A DNA stretch of 64,000 nucleotides, taken from assembly GCA_029863605.1 (NCBI GenBank), contig JAOTVB010000011.1, positions 62,001 to 126,000 on the forward strand, read 5' to 3'. The notes under the pieces were generated by a model. The model did no database searches. It worked only from the letters and a program-made list of their open reading frames with translations, and was not told where the DNA came from. Origin of the DNA: Myxococcales bacterium. Lineage in GTDB: Bacteria > Myxococcota_A > Polyangia > Polyangiales > Houyiibacteriaceae. The position numbers and the translations under genes are program-made. Below are positions 8,670 through 17,014 of the stretch, in pieces. The number at the start of each line of letters is the position of its first letter. Position 1 is the stretch's first letter.

Positions 8670-9509
8670 CTAGGGCTTCGGTTCGCTCTTCTCGGACGGC
8701 TGCGGCGGCTGGACGAGCTGGAGCACCCGTTCGAACGTTCCCGTGGTGAGCCTGTACGTCGCGTTGGCGTACTTCAGATAGCCAAACCCGTAGAGGAGGG
8801 ATTGTGTGCCGAGCTCCCCCACGAGCTCGACGCGGTGCGTCGGCACATACTTGAGGGGGTCTGCCGCCAACTCCGAGAGGGAACCTGCCACTTGCTGGAT
8901 CTCGGCCTCATCCTCGAGTCGAAGAACCTCGACCTCGGAGGCTTCGGTGGTTGGAGTCGCCGGGAGCCTTTGGAAGACGACGATGCGCTCGAGCTTGCCG
9001 AGGGGTAGGAGTGAAATGGCTGCGGGTGGGTTCTCGACCTTGGGCAGCGCCGCCCCGGACAGCGTCTCAGCGACGGTCGGCGGCTCGGTGCCGGGGGGGC
9101 ATTTGTACGCGATGCCCCTCACGTTTGCGGTCGCGGCGGCCCCGTCTCCGTGTCCCATCGCTGGCTGCATGTTGTGTTCCGTGGCCTTTCCGGTGCCATG
9201 CACGAGGTCCGGCTCTTCGAGGAGAATGTGCGTGGCCCCCAACTCGGCGGCCTGGTTTCGGGCATTGTTGGTCGCGGAGTCGACGATCACCGACTTCTTC
9301 GAGTACCCACCGACGACGCCGCCGCCATAGGCGACCACCTCTCCAAGCTCCTCGCAGCCGATCGGCTCGCTCCCCAGCAACGCCACTTCCGTTCCGTGGC
9401 TGGTGAGCTGGGACGCCTTGCAACCCGGGTGGAAGGAAACGGACACGGCCAGCGTGAATACCCCCAGCAAGGGGACCATGATCGAGGCGCTCGAGGTTCT
9501 ACGCTGCAT
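8670..9509 (-). CDS. DUF4156-containing lipoprotein
   Basis: A 279-residue protein. The Met at 9509 opens a signal peptide ending at FHPGC (Cys27), so it is a probable lipoprotein; in-frame codons upstream look non-coding. Residues 35-105 fit DUF4156, the RcsF-like small outer-membrane lipoprotein domain: EVALLGSEPIGCEELGEV followed by ARNQAAELGATHILLEE. The C-terminal 120 residues (from about VENPPAAISLLPLGK) are a second, unrecognised region rich in Leu, Val and Glu. DUF4156 proteins are small envelope lipoproteins, in some cases stress sensors. The extra C-terminal region is unusual for the family. It is divergent from the TRAP binding-protein gene. Confidence 0.72.
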   Translation of the reverse strand: MQRRTSSASIMVPLLGVFTLAVSVSFHPGCKASQLTSHGTEVALLGSEPIGCEELGEVVAYGGGVVGGYSKKSVIVDSATNNARNQAAELGATHILLEEPDLVHGTGKATEHNMQPAMGHGDGAAATANVRGIAYKCPPGTEPPTVAETLSGAALPKVENPPAAISLLPLGKLERIVVFQRLPATPTTEASEVEVLRLEDEAEIQQVAGSLSELAADPLKYVPTHRVELVGELGTQSLLYGFGYLKYANATYRLTTGTFERVLQLVQPPQPSEKSEPKP

Positions 9510-9603
9510 TCGGCATTCTCCTTCGAGAACACAATCCAACCCAGGTGCGAAGTCAACCCGGGGAAGGTTTCGAGGAGAATCGGCTTGAGAGAACAGCCTG
9601 GAC

Positions 9604-10605
9604 GTGCTCCTCTCCTGGATGCGCAACGCCTTTCTATTGCTCGTCCTCGGCCTTTTGATCAGCGGCGTCAGCGGCGATTCGTTCGCCACCGAGGCCCGCG
9701 CAGAAGCCGTCCACAACATCCGAATCGCCACCTTGGCGCCAAGGCAATCCCCTCTCGGCGAGGAATACCAAAAGCTGAAGATCGGTCTGCGAGAAGCCAC
9801 CAACGGCCAGGTGAATCTGCAGATGTACTATGGCGGAGTCGCGGGCGACGAGAGCTCGGTCGTACGCAAGATGCGGGTCGGTCAGCTCGATGGTGCGTTG
9901 ATCACGTCGGCCGGCTTGGGCGCGCTGGTCCGATCGGTGCTGGTCTTGCAGGCCCCGGGGCTGATCGTGACCTACCCCGAGCTCGAGCTCGTCCGAAACG
10001 AGCTTGGGCCCAGGTTCGAAGAGCTCTTTCGAAAGGCCGGCTACGAGTTGATCGCTTGGGGTGACGCGGGGCGCGTTCGGATGTTTTCCAAAGAGAAGAT
10101 TCGTGCGCCGGCCGACCTTCGGAGCGCTCGTCCTTGGGCATGGCGCGACTCGCCGACGATGCAAGCCTTCCTCAAGGCAGCAGGTGCGAACGGTGTCTTG
10201 CTCGGTCTTCCCGAGGTCTACTCGGCCCTTCAGACCGGAATGATCGACACCGTCATCGCGTCTTCGGTCGCGGTGATGAGCTTCCAATGGTTTACGAAGC
10301 TCAAAACGATGGCCAAACAGTCGAGCGGAATCGTCGTGGGCGCCTTCATCATCAAGAAGGACAAGGTGGACGCGCTACCCCCTGAGGGCAAGAAATACCT
10401 TGAGACCCAGGTCTATAATCTCGACAGCAAGGCGGTGGACGATGAAACCACCGAGAAGCTGAAAGAACGCCTCAAGGTCATCAACCTGATCGGAAGCGCT
10501 TCATCGTGGCAGGCGGTTCAATACACGGCCCGATGGTCGCTCGCGGGACGCCTCTACTCGAAGTCTCTGCTCGAAGAGGTCGGCCAGATCGTCGGTCGGA
10601 AGTAG
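9604..10605 (+). CDS. TRAP transporter substrate-binding protein, DctP type
   Basis: A 333-residue periplasmic solute-binding protein with a signal peptide (MLLSWMRNAFLLLVLG..., cleavage before EAVHNIRIATLAP). The domain follows the DctP fold: LAPRQSPLGEEYQKLK, MYYGGVAGDESSVVRKMRVGQLDGA, the hinge segment RVRMFSKEKIRAPADLRSARPW and LGLPEVYSALQTGMIDTV. The conserved Arg that binds the carboxylate is probably in the RVRMFSKE/ARPW region. Either the GTG at 9604 or the ATG at 9619 could be the start. No DctQ or DctM permease is in the neighbourhood, so its partner must be elsewhere. Confidence 0.83.
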   Translation: MLLSWMRNAFLLLVLGLLISGVSGDSFATEARAEAVHNIRIATLAPRQSPLGEEYQKLKIGLREATNGQVNLQMYYGGVAGDESSVVRKMRVGQLDGALITSAGLGALVRSVLVLQAPGLIVTYPELELVRNELGPRFEELFRKAGYELIAWGDAGRVRMFSKEKIRAPADLRSARPWAWRDSPTMQAFLKAAGANGVLLGLPEVYSALQTGMIDTVIASSVAVMSFQWFTKLKTMAKQSSGIVVGAFIIKKDKVDALPPEGKKYLETQVYNLDSKAVDDETTEKLKERLKVINLIGSASSWQAVQYTARWSLAGRLYSKSLLEEVGQIVGRK

Positions 10606-10612
10606 CCGCGGT

Positions 10613-11245
10613 CTACCTGACGGCGGTGCCGGGCCGGAGCCCTACGGGCGTGCCCCCACGTGTATTGAGGACGGTGGGCGGACCCAAGCCGAGCGGCCAA
10701 TAGGGGCCGCGCCCCTTCTTGCTTGGCGTGCCTACGATCGGTCGCGACACTCCGATCGGCCAGTAAGGACCCCGGTTCCGGTTCGCCGAGCTTTCGCGCC
10801 GCGTCGGGTCGCCGCTGAAGTGGAAGGTGTTGAAGAAGCTACGCACGAACACCCGATGCGGGACGAAGAAGCCCCTAAAGAAGAGGTGGTGTCCCGCAAA
10901 GAAGACCCAGCGCGGCGGGACGAACGCGTGGCCAGGCTTGGGCGCAATGAAGCGGCCGTTCACCCACACGAAGCCCTCGGTCCCGTGCGTCCAGTGACCG
11001 GGCACCCAGATCGCACCCGTAAGAGGTGCTTCCGGGGGATCGATGACGGAAGCTTCGGGAGCGGGTGGCGCCTCGAGGACGACCGCCGCGGGCCTCGGCT
11101 CTCGGGTGACGACCACGGGCTGACCGCCCGCCATCAGCAACCCACCCTTGGTCAGCGTGACAAACACGTCGCTCTGAGCGGACACTATCGGAAGGTGGAT
11201 CGACAGAGCAGCAAGCACCGCAAACGTGTGGAGGACGATTCGCAT
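10613..11245 (-). CDS. Exported YXWGXW/WXXGXY-type repeat protein
   Basis: A 210-residue exported protein with a signal peptide ending near VSAQ (residue 24). The middle has a pattern of Trp/Pro/Gly segments (IWVPGHWTHGTEGFVWVNGRFIAP, then FVPPRWVFFAGHHLFF) typical of BcpO-related, YXWGXW-repeat periplasmic proteins. The C-terminal third is Arg/Pro/Gly-rich and ends with repeated WPIG and WPLG motifs. Function of the family is unknown. It is convergent with the TRAP gene, with only 7 bases between their ends. Confidence 0.6.
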   Translation of the reverse strand: MRIVLHTFAVLAALSIHLPIVSAQSDVFVTLTKGGLLMAGGQPVVVTREPRPAAVVLEAPPAPEASVIDPPEAPLTGAIWVPGHWTHGTEGFVWVNGRFIAPKPGHAFVPPRWVFFAGHHLFFRGFFVPHRVFVRSFFNTFHFSGDPTRRESSANRNRGPYWPIGVSRPIVGTPSKKGRGPYWPLGLGPPTVLNTRGGTPVGLRPGTAVR

Positions 11246-11292
11246 GGCTCCGACGAACCATACGCCTCGGCGGGCCGTACGTCACGTCCTGG

Positions 11293-12456
11293 CTACTCCG
11301 GCAAGGTTTGCTCGAGGACGCGCAGCGCGTTCTCCCCCATGATGTCGCGGATGTCGTTTTCGGTGAAGCCGTCCTCGAGCAAGGCCTCTGCGATGAGCGC
11401 AAGGCCCGTCGTATCGAACGGAACCGGCACCGCCCCATCGAAATCCGAGCCTAGGGCCACGTGATCGACGCCGACTCGATCGACCGTGTACCGAATCGCG
11501 CGTGCGATCGCTGCGGCATCTTTGCCGCACACAGCGGTGTCCCAGTAGCCGATGCCGACGACACCACCTGAGGCGGCGATTCCCTGGAGTTGCTCGTCGC
11601 CGAGGTTGCGGTTGTTGTCGCATGTACCCTTGACGCCCGTGTGCGACACGACCACCGGCCGAGTTGCGATGGAGAGGGCGTCGCGCATGAGCGCCGGTGA
11701 TGCGTGGGCGAGGTCGAGCAAGATTCCCCGGGCCTCCATCTCGGCGATCATCTGCGCGCCGAGCTCCGTGAGGCCGCCTTTTTCGACTCCGTGTGCCGAG
11801 CCGCCGATGTCGTTGTCGAAGAAATGAGTCGGTGCGATGATGCGCACGCCCGCGTCGAAGAGCTTTCCGACGTTGTTCACGTCGCCTTCGAGGACCTGGG
11901 CCCCCTCGACGCCGAGAATTCCGCCAACGACGTCGGTGTTCTGCGCGCGCTCCGCGCGATATCGCCGGAGGTCGCCCTTCGATTGGATGACCACGAGCCT
12001 GCCTCCTGACTGCTCCGCGAACCGGTGCAGCCGCTCGGACTGGAAGAGCGCGCGCTCGAACAGGCTGTTCCAAGTCCTTTGGGGCCAGCCTTGAAGGATG
12101 GCGAGGGCGGTGATCGCGTCGGAATCCTCCTCGGTGAGGTCGATGTTCTGGCCGTAGGGCGACTTGCTGACGATGAAGAAGCATTGAATCCCGACGTTGC
12201 CCTCCACCAAACGCGGAACGTCGATCGCTCCGTGGCTGAGGCGTTCGTTGAGGTCGCGGTCCCAAAGCAGGGGGTCGCCATGCAGGTCGACGACGAACAG
12301 GTCACGATAAAGCTTCTCGGCCTCTGAGCCTGCCGTGTACGGCGGCGCGTTGAGCACCCGGTTGGCCGCGCGATCGACGATGGCCGAGGCGAACAACAGG
12401 AGTGAGAGCACGAAGACCCCAAGAACCCCTGCGGCAGCCAGGAGGGCGCGTTTCAT
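11293..12456 (-). CDS. Membrane-anchored dipeptidase, peptidase family M19
   Basis: A 387-residue renal-dipeptidase-family enzyme. The Met at 12456 starts a hydrophobic segment (residues 3-25) that acts as signal or membrane anchor. Binuclear zinc ligands are recognisable: His59 and Asp61 in VVDLHGDPL, a Glu in GVEGAQVLEG, His in THFFDN and His in VVSHTGVKG. GSDFDGAVPVPFDT completes the family signature. M19 enzymes hydrolyse dipeptides, often with a D-residue, and some hydrolyse beta-lactams. Upstream in-frame Met codons lie in Arg/Ser-rich non-coding-like sequence. DUF924 is the upstream neighbour at 88 bases. Confidence 0.9.
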   Translation of the reverse strand: MKRALLAAAGVLGVFVLSLLLFASAIVDRAANRVLNAPPYTAGSEAEKLYRDLFVVDLHGDPLLWDRDLNERLSHGAIDVPRLVEGNVGIQCFFIVSKSPYGQNIDLTEEDSDAITALAILQGWPQRTWNSLFERALFQSERLHRFAEQSGGRLVVIQSKGDLRRYRAERAQNTDVVGGILGVEGAQVLEGDVNNVGKLFDAGVRIIAPTHFFDNDIGGSAHGVEKGGLTELGAQMIAEMEARGILLDLAHASPALMRDALSIATRPVVVSHTGVKGTCDNNRNLGDEQLQGIAASGGVVGIGYWDTAVCGKDAAAIARAIRYTVDRVGVDHVALGSDFDGAVPVPFDTTGLALIAEALLEDGFTENDIRDIMGENALRVLEQTLPE

Positions 12457-12544
12457 CCGGCCGCTTATACCACCGAGCGGACGAGGCGGTCGCGTCTTCT
12501 CGAGCTCACGAAAAGAATGTAACGAGACAGCCGGCCTCGTCCGT

Positions 12545-13171
12545 TCACGACTTCTTCTGACCAAACGTGGGACCACCCTCTTCGAGATACACCTGTTCTT
12601 CAGGCGTGGGTTTACGGGAGAGGATCTCGTTGCGATGCGGGTAGCGGCCAAAACGCAGGACGATGTCGGCATGCATCTGTGCATGCGAAAGGAAGTCGGG
12701 GTGGTCGTCTACGCCGCACCTCGCAATCTCGCCGGAGAGCTGGCCGAACACGTCGAGACATCGGCGCGCCACCCTCGCGTCTTCTGCGTGGATCATGGGC
12801 ATGTAGAAAAAGGAGCGTTCGATCAGGCGGAGCTCCTTGTCCTGACCGCGGTCGATCCCCTCGAGACAAACCGAGAGCGCCCGTTGGTCCCCAGCGAACG
12901 CAGCAGGCGTCCCCCGCCCGAGGTTTCGCGTGAACTGGTCGAGAAGGATCACGAGCGCAAGGCGCCCGCGTGGAGTCTCGCCCCAATCGGAAAGGCCGCC
13001 TGCGAGGGCTTCCTCGACCAAGCCTCCAAAGCGCGTGCGAATCTCGGCGTCGATCGCTTCGCCCCCCATCCACCAAAGCTGTTTTTTGTCTTTGGGAAAG
13101 TCGAGCTCCCCCTCGAGCGGGCCGAACCAATATTCGAGCACTGGTTCGAACGCATCCTCAGCAGTCGCCAC
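12545..13171 (-). CDS. DUF924 family protein
   Basis: A 208-residue soluble all-helical protein of the DUF924 family (TPR-like fold). Typical motifs are VLEYWFGP near the N-terminus, WWMGGEAIDAEIRTRFG, LVILLDQFTRNLGRGTPAAFAGDQRAL and the late ERSFFYMPMIHAED. Length is normal. Function in bacteria is not established. It is cytoplasmic, with no signal sequence. It lies 27 bases downstream of the MFS transporter gene's stop on the same strand, suggesting co-transcription. Confidence 0.9.
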   Translation of the reverse strand: MATAEDAFEPVLEYWFGPLEGELDFPKDKKQLWWMGGEAIDAEIRTRFGGLVEEALAGGLSDWGETPRGRLALVILLDQFTRNLGRGTPAAFAGDQRALSVCLEGIDRGQDKELRLIERSFFYMPMIHAEDARVARRCLDVFGQLSGEIARCGVDDHPDFLSHAQMHADIVLRFGRYPHRNEILSRKPTPEEQVYLEEGGPTFGQKKS

Positions 13172-13198
13172 ACCTGATGTATATCATGGCCTAAGGGT

Positions 13199-14506
13199 TC
13201 AGTCGTCGAATCGGCGCGCGGTCTCGATGCCGTCAGCGACGCGTACGCGACTGAGGAGGAAGCCTCCGACGAGGAACAATAGGGTGAGCGACAGGATGCC
13301 GTCTCGCTCGTCCGCTCCGGGGACTACCATCGGTGTGAACGCGATCATGAGTGGGCCGAAGATCGTCGCGAACTTGCCGACCATGTTGAAGAACCCAAAA
13401 AACTCGGCCGTCTTGGACGGTGGGACGAGACGCGCGTAAAGAGAGCGTGAGAGGCTTTGCACCCCGCCTTGGACGAGCCCGATCGCCACGGCGAGCACGT
13501 AGAAGTCTCCGGCATCTTGTAGGAAGCGCCAGGCGTAGACCAGGGCAGCCAGGTAAACACCGAGGCCCATCAGGATGGCGGGCTTGGGCCCGATCCGTTG
13601 TCCGAGCGCACCGAAGGCAAGGGCCGATGGGAATGCCACGAATTGCGTCACGAGGAGCGCAGTGATCAGCGCGGCCTGCTCGAGCCCGAGCACCCGATCG
13701 CCGAAGAACACGGCCGTCTTGATGACCGTATTCACGCCGTCGATGTAGATCCAATACGCGACGAGAAAGAGCACCAAAACCTTGAAGCTCCGAATCTCCT
13801 TGAGGGTTTGGAAAAGCTGCTTGACGCCTTCCCGCACGGCCTCGAGCCTCGATGCTCGATCCTCGGTCGGGGTTTCGTGGACGAACATCATCAGCGGCAC
13901 CGTGAACACCCCCCACCACACCGCAACGCTTAAGAACGATGCTTTGACCGCGCTACCGGGGCTCTCGAGGCCGAACCATTCCGGCTTCTGGACCATGAGC
14001 ACATTCACCGCGAACAGGAGCCCGCCACCGATGTACCCCGCCGAATATCCAAGCGCAGAGACGAGGTCGAGCTCTTTTTCCTCCGCGACGTCGACCAGCA
14101 TGGAGTCGTAGAACACGTTGGCGCCCGAGAACCCGACCGTGCCGAGCCCGTAGAGCAGCAACCCCATCCACCACTGTCCGGCGTGCACCCAGGCGAGTCC
14201 GGCGGTCATCAGGATGCCGACACCCGCAAAGAAGGCGAGGAACTTCTTGCGCGTGCCGCCGCGGTCGCCCACAGCCCCGAGCACGGGCGCGGACGCGGCG
14301 ATCAGAACGCTGGCTGCAGCCAAGGTGACATTGAACCAGAACTGAGATTGTTCGGTCGTGATGTCTTGACTGATCGCGCTGTAGAAGACGGGAAAGAACC
14401 CCGCCATGATCGTCGTGGCAAACGCGGAGTTCGCCCAGTCGTAGAGTGCCCACGCGACGACAGGCTTGCGCCTGAACACCCCGCGCAGGCTGGCGGGTTC
14501 GGTCAT
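13199..14506 (-). CDS. MFS transporter, Atg22/UMF1 family
   Basis: A 435-residue integral membrane protein with about twelve hydrophobic helices. The N-terminal WALYDWANSAFATTIMAGFFPVFY is the hallmark of the vacuole-effluxer Atg22/UMF1 branch of the major facilitator superfamily. Yeast Atg22 exports amino acids from the vacuole; bacterial substrates are unknown. The central cytoplasmic loop (about residues 200-225) is charged, as in MFS proteins. It starts downstream of the Cys-rich lipoprotein gene on the same strand and probably leads a two-gene unit with DUF924. Confidence 0.88.
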   Translation of the reverse strand: MTEPASLRGVFRRKPVVAWALYDWANSAFATTIMAGFFPVFYSAISQDITTEQSQFWFNVTLAAASVLIAASAPVLGAVGDRGGTRKKFLAFFAGVGILMTAGLAWVHAGQWWMGLLLYGLGTVGFSGANVFYDSMLVDVAEEKELDLVSALGYSAGYIGGGLLFAVNVLMVQKPEWFGLESPGSAVKASFLSVAVWWGVFTVPLMMFVHETPTEDRASRLEAVREGVKQLFQTLKEIRSFKVLVLFLVAYWIYIDGVNTVIKTAVFFGDRVLGLEQAALITALLVTQFVAFPSALAFGALGQRIGPKPAILMGLGVYLAALVYAWRFLQDAGDFYVLAVAIGLVQGGVQSLSRSLYARLVPPSKTAEFFGFFNMVGKFATIFGPLMIAFTPMVVPGADERDGILSLTLLFLVGGFLLSRVRVADGIETARRFDD

Positions 14507-14546
14507 GGCGCGAGGCTAGCACCGACGCGGGCGCCGGCGGCAAGCC

Positions 14547-15470
14547 TTACTGAACGACGATCTCGGTGCAGCAACCCGTGAGACAGAAGTCGCCTATTGG
14601 ACAGGGGTCATCGCCGGGAAGCCCGCACTCCTGCTTGCCAACGGGGCACCGCGTACCACCGTCGGGAACACCGCCATCCGGATCGCCCGGATCGGGGAAG
14701 CAGTCCTCGGGAATGGTCGGTTTGCCGAGGCAGATCTCGCAGCGCTCGCAGGTGTTGACGCAGCTCGCCGCCGGCGTGCAGGGTTGGCAGCGGCTCGGAT
14801 CGGTCACCGTGTCGAAGGTGCAGCCGTCTTCGGAGCCAATGTAGACGTAGCCACCATTGAGCTCGGGGAAGGTGCAGCACCCAAAGCAGTCACAGCCGTT
14901 GGGTGTCAAAGGTGCGCAGACGTCGTTGCATAGGTCCGATTGCGTGGGCAACGGACAGTCTTTTCCGCCGAGCTTGTTCTCGTCGTAGGTGCACTGAACC
15001 TTGGGCTCCAGCGGATCACAGCTTCGGTGCCAGCTACAGTCGTCGTTGCCCGCGCCGTTGCCGAAGTCGAAATAGCAGTCAGCCTTGCACTGCTCGCCAC
15101 CCTCGCCGCCAACGCCCGCCAGGAGCTCTTCGCCTTCGTAGTTGTCGCAGGGTCCGAGGCACTCGGGATCGGAATTATCGATCTTGCCGTCGTTGTCGTT
15201 GTCGGTGCAATCGCCACACGCGGTGATTCGATTGTCGCACTGGATGAAGTAGCACTGCGTGACACCACCATCTCCATCCGGAATTTCGACGCCACCGTCG
15301 GGCAGCGTGCACACGCTCCCCTCGCAGGTGCCGGGCGGAGGTGTGGCGCCGTCTACAAAGATGACGCCGCCATCGTCGATCCGCGGATCACCATTGTTGT
15401 TACTGCACGAAGCGGTTGTAAGCACTAGCAAGCAAACCAGCGCGCCTAGACCAAGCCTGAAATCCCACAT
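14547..15470 (-). CDS. Cys-rich lipoprotein with EF-hand-like Asp motif
   Basis: A 307-residue lipoprotein with lipobox LTTASC (Cys21). After an Asp/Gly-rich linker (GDPRIDDGGVIFVDG, then DGGVEIPDGDGG) comes a Cys-rich region with more than thirty cysteines, including DNDNDGKIDNSDPEC, a motif like the Ca-binding loops seen in myxobacterial lipoproteins with 'D.DNDG..D..D..C'. Disulfides such as CDCFGCC and CERCEIC suggest a rigid extracellular domain. Function is unknown. I chose the Met at 15470 because it starts the signal peptide; the upstream frame overlaps the Gly-Thr repeat of the next gene in a different frame. Confidence 0.78.
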   Translation of the reverse strand: MWDFRLGLGALVCLLVLTTASCSNNNGDPRIDDGGVIFVDGATPPPGTCEGSVCTLPDGGVEIPDGDGGVTQCYFIQCDNRITACGDCTDNDNDGKIDNSDPECLGPCDNYEGEELLAGVGGEGGEQCKADCYFDFGNGAGNDDCSWHRSCDPLEPKVQCTYDENKLGGKDCPLPTQSDLCNDVCAPLTPNGCDCFGCCTFPELNGGYVYIGSEDGCTFDTVTDPSRCQPCTPAASCVNTCERCEICLGKPTIPEDCFPDPGDPDGGVPDGGTRCPVGKQECGLPGDDPCPIGDFCLTGCCTEIVVQ

Positions 15471-15535
15471 CCCAACAGCATAGCGAGAGTTAGGGGCCTC
15501 CCCCAAATTCAGGGGGTCATGTAGGTCAGTGTCCC

Positions 15536-16786
15536 TCAGTACACGATGATGCCGCCGGTCCCGCCGGTTGCGGCTGTGCCGCCGCTTCCACCTGTGCCGC
15601 CGCTCCCGCCGGTCCCGCCTGTGCCACCGGTCCCGCCCGTGCCGCCCGTCCCTCCGGTCCCGCCCGTGCCACCGGTCCCGCCGGTGCCACCGGTCCCGCC
15701 GGTGCCACCGGTCCCGCCTGTGCCGCCGCTTCCGCCGGTCCCGCCTGTGCCGCCCGTGCCGTCGCAATCCGCGTCGGAATCGAAGCGCTCGCCGTAACCT
15801 GGACCGTCACCGCTCTTGTTGTTGCCAGCCTTCACCCAGACGCCCACGATTTCCCGGTCGCCCACGCCAAGGGTCGCGCAGTGGCCCTCCAAGCCGTCGA
15901 ACTTGCGATGCTCACCGTTCTCGAATTCAAGGACGATATTGGATAGGTCCTTGCAGGAAGAGACGTGTACTTCGTGGCACTCGAACTCCACTTCGATGTA
16001 CCCGACAGGGCCACCCTTCGGACAATCTAAATCACGATCGCAATCGCAATCGTGATCGCCGTAGTCGTGGCGATCGCAGTCGTGGTCGTAGTCGTCGTCC
16101 TTGCAGTCGTCCTCGTAGTCATCGTCCTTGCAGTCGTCGTAGTCGTCGTCTTTGCAATCGTCGTAATGGCATTCGCAATCGTTGCTGTGGCAGTCACGAC
16201 CGCCAGTTGCGCCCGTGCCTCCGGTGCCGCCTGTGCCACCCGTCGCCCCAGCTCCACCGGTACCGCCTGTACCACCGGTCGCGCCAGTACCACCCGTGCC
16301 GCCGGTTCCACCGTTGCCATCACAATCCGCGTCGGACTCGAACCGCTCACCGTAGCCCGGACCGTCGCCGCTCGCATTGTTGCCGGCCTTCACCCAAACT
16401 CTGACGATCTCTCGATCTCCGGCGCCAAACGTGCCGTGATGGCCTTCGAGCCCGTCGTATTTCATGTGCTCGCCGTCGGCGAACTCCAGGACGACATTCG
16501 AAAGCTCTTTGCACGACACGACGTGCACCTCATTGCACTCGAAGTGCACGGCGATCGGCGCCGTCGACCCACCGCGAGGACAATCCAAGACACAGCCGTA
16601 CGATTCGGCATCTTGTCCCATTTGCCAATCGCTACAGCCATCGCCGCAGTCATCGGTAGCGCACTCGCCACCGGTACTCGGCAGGATGTCGAGACCGTCA
16701 CCCGACAGGGCGTTGCCACCGCCGTCGGAAGAGCAGCTCAGGAGGAAACCTAGGGATAGAAAGAACGCGAGTTTTGATTTAGACAT
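15536..16786 (-). CDS. Lipoprotein with duplicated domain, Asp/Cys-rich spacer and Gly-Thr stalks
   Basis: A 416-residue protein starting with a lipoprotein signal (lipobox FLLSC, Cys18). It has two copies of a roughly 90-residue domain: residues 65-156 and 251-342. Each contains C-x-EVHV-x-SCK-x-LSN-x-VLEF, a KAGNN motif and SGDGPGYGERF, and they share most residues. Between them is a Gly-Thr stalk (157-197), then residues 198-254, in which DDCKDDDY recurs about three times among His, Cys and Asp. A second Gly-Thr/Gly-Ser stalk (343-410) leads to a short hydrophobic tail ending IIVY. The repeated domain occurs in other secreted bacterial proteins, but I cannot name its function. The spacer looks metal-binding, which is inference. 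Confidence 0.78.
   Translation of the reverse strand: MSKSKLAFFLSLGFLLSCSSDGGGNALSGDGLDILPSTGGECATDDCGDGCSDWQMGQDAESYGCVLDCPRGGSTAPIAVHFECNEVHVVSCKELSNVVLEFADGEHMKYDGLEGHHGTFGAGDREIVRVWVKAGNNASGDGPGYGERFESDADCDGNGGTGGTGGTGATGGTGGTGGAGATGGTGGTGGTGATGGRDCHSNDCECHYDDCKDDDYDDCKDDDYEDDCKDDDYDHDCDRHDYGDHDCDCDRDLDCPKGGPVGYIEVEFECHEVHVSSCKDLSNIVLEFENGEHRKFDGLEGHCATLGVGDREIVGVWVKAGNNKSGDGPGYGERFDSDADCDGTGGTGGTGGSGGTGGTGGTGGTGGTGGTGGTGGTGGTGGTGGTGGTGGTGGSGGTGGSGGTAATGGTGGIIVY
15550..15760 (-). repeat. Degenerate tandem repeat encoding Gly-Gly-Thr stalk
   Basis: About 210 bases of 9-base units of the type GGTGGGACC/GGCGGCACA (minus strand), encoding (Gly-Gly-Thr/Ser)n. A shorter array of the same kind lies around 16200-16320 in the same gene. 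The repeat also creates long open frames on the plus strand (Pro-Pro-Val repeats) that are not genes. Confidence 0.85.
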
Positions 16787-17014
16787 GCCGGCGAGTCTAC
16801 GATCGACGGAAGTCTTGGTGAAGCCGCAAGAATTGCGCTTTGTCATGGCGGTCAAGCCTACATGACAAGGGCGTAGCAATTCGATGCGGACGGATCCTGG
16901 AGCAGGGACTGTCATGGCGTCGCGTTACAAATCGCGGCCGGATCGTATAGCCTCGGCGTTCCGCGGGACCCCCAACCAGCAATTGTAAGCAGTCTCACGG
17001 AGAGGGAGGATGCT

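Noticed and set aside
15500..15516. A CCCCC/GGGGG inverted repeat upstream of the lipoprotein start at 15470.
   Set aside because: A 5-bp GC hairpin with a 7-base loop and no poly-T tail is expected by chance in this base composition.
15546..15797. Plus-strand open frame of Pro-Pro-Val repeats.
   Set aside because: It is the complement of the Gly-Gly-Thr repeat of the real gene; repeats keep antisense frames open.
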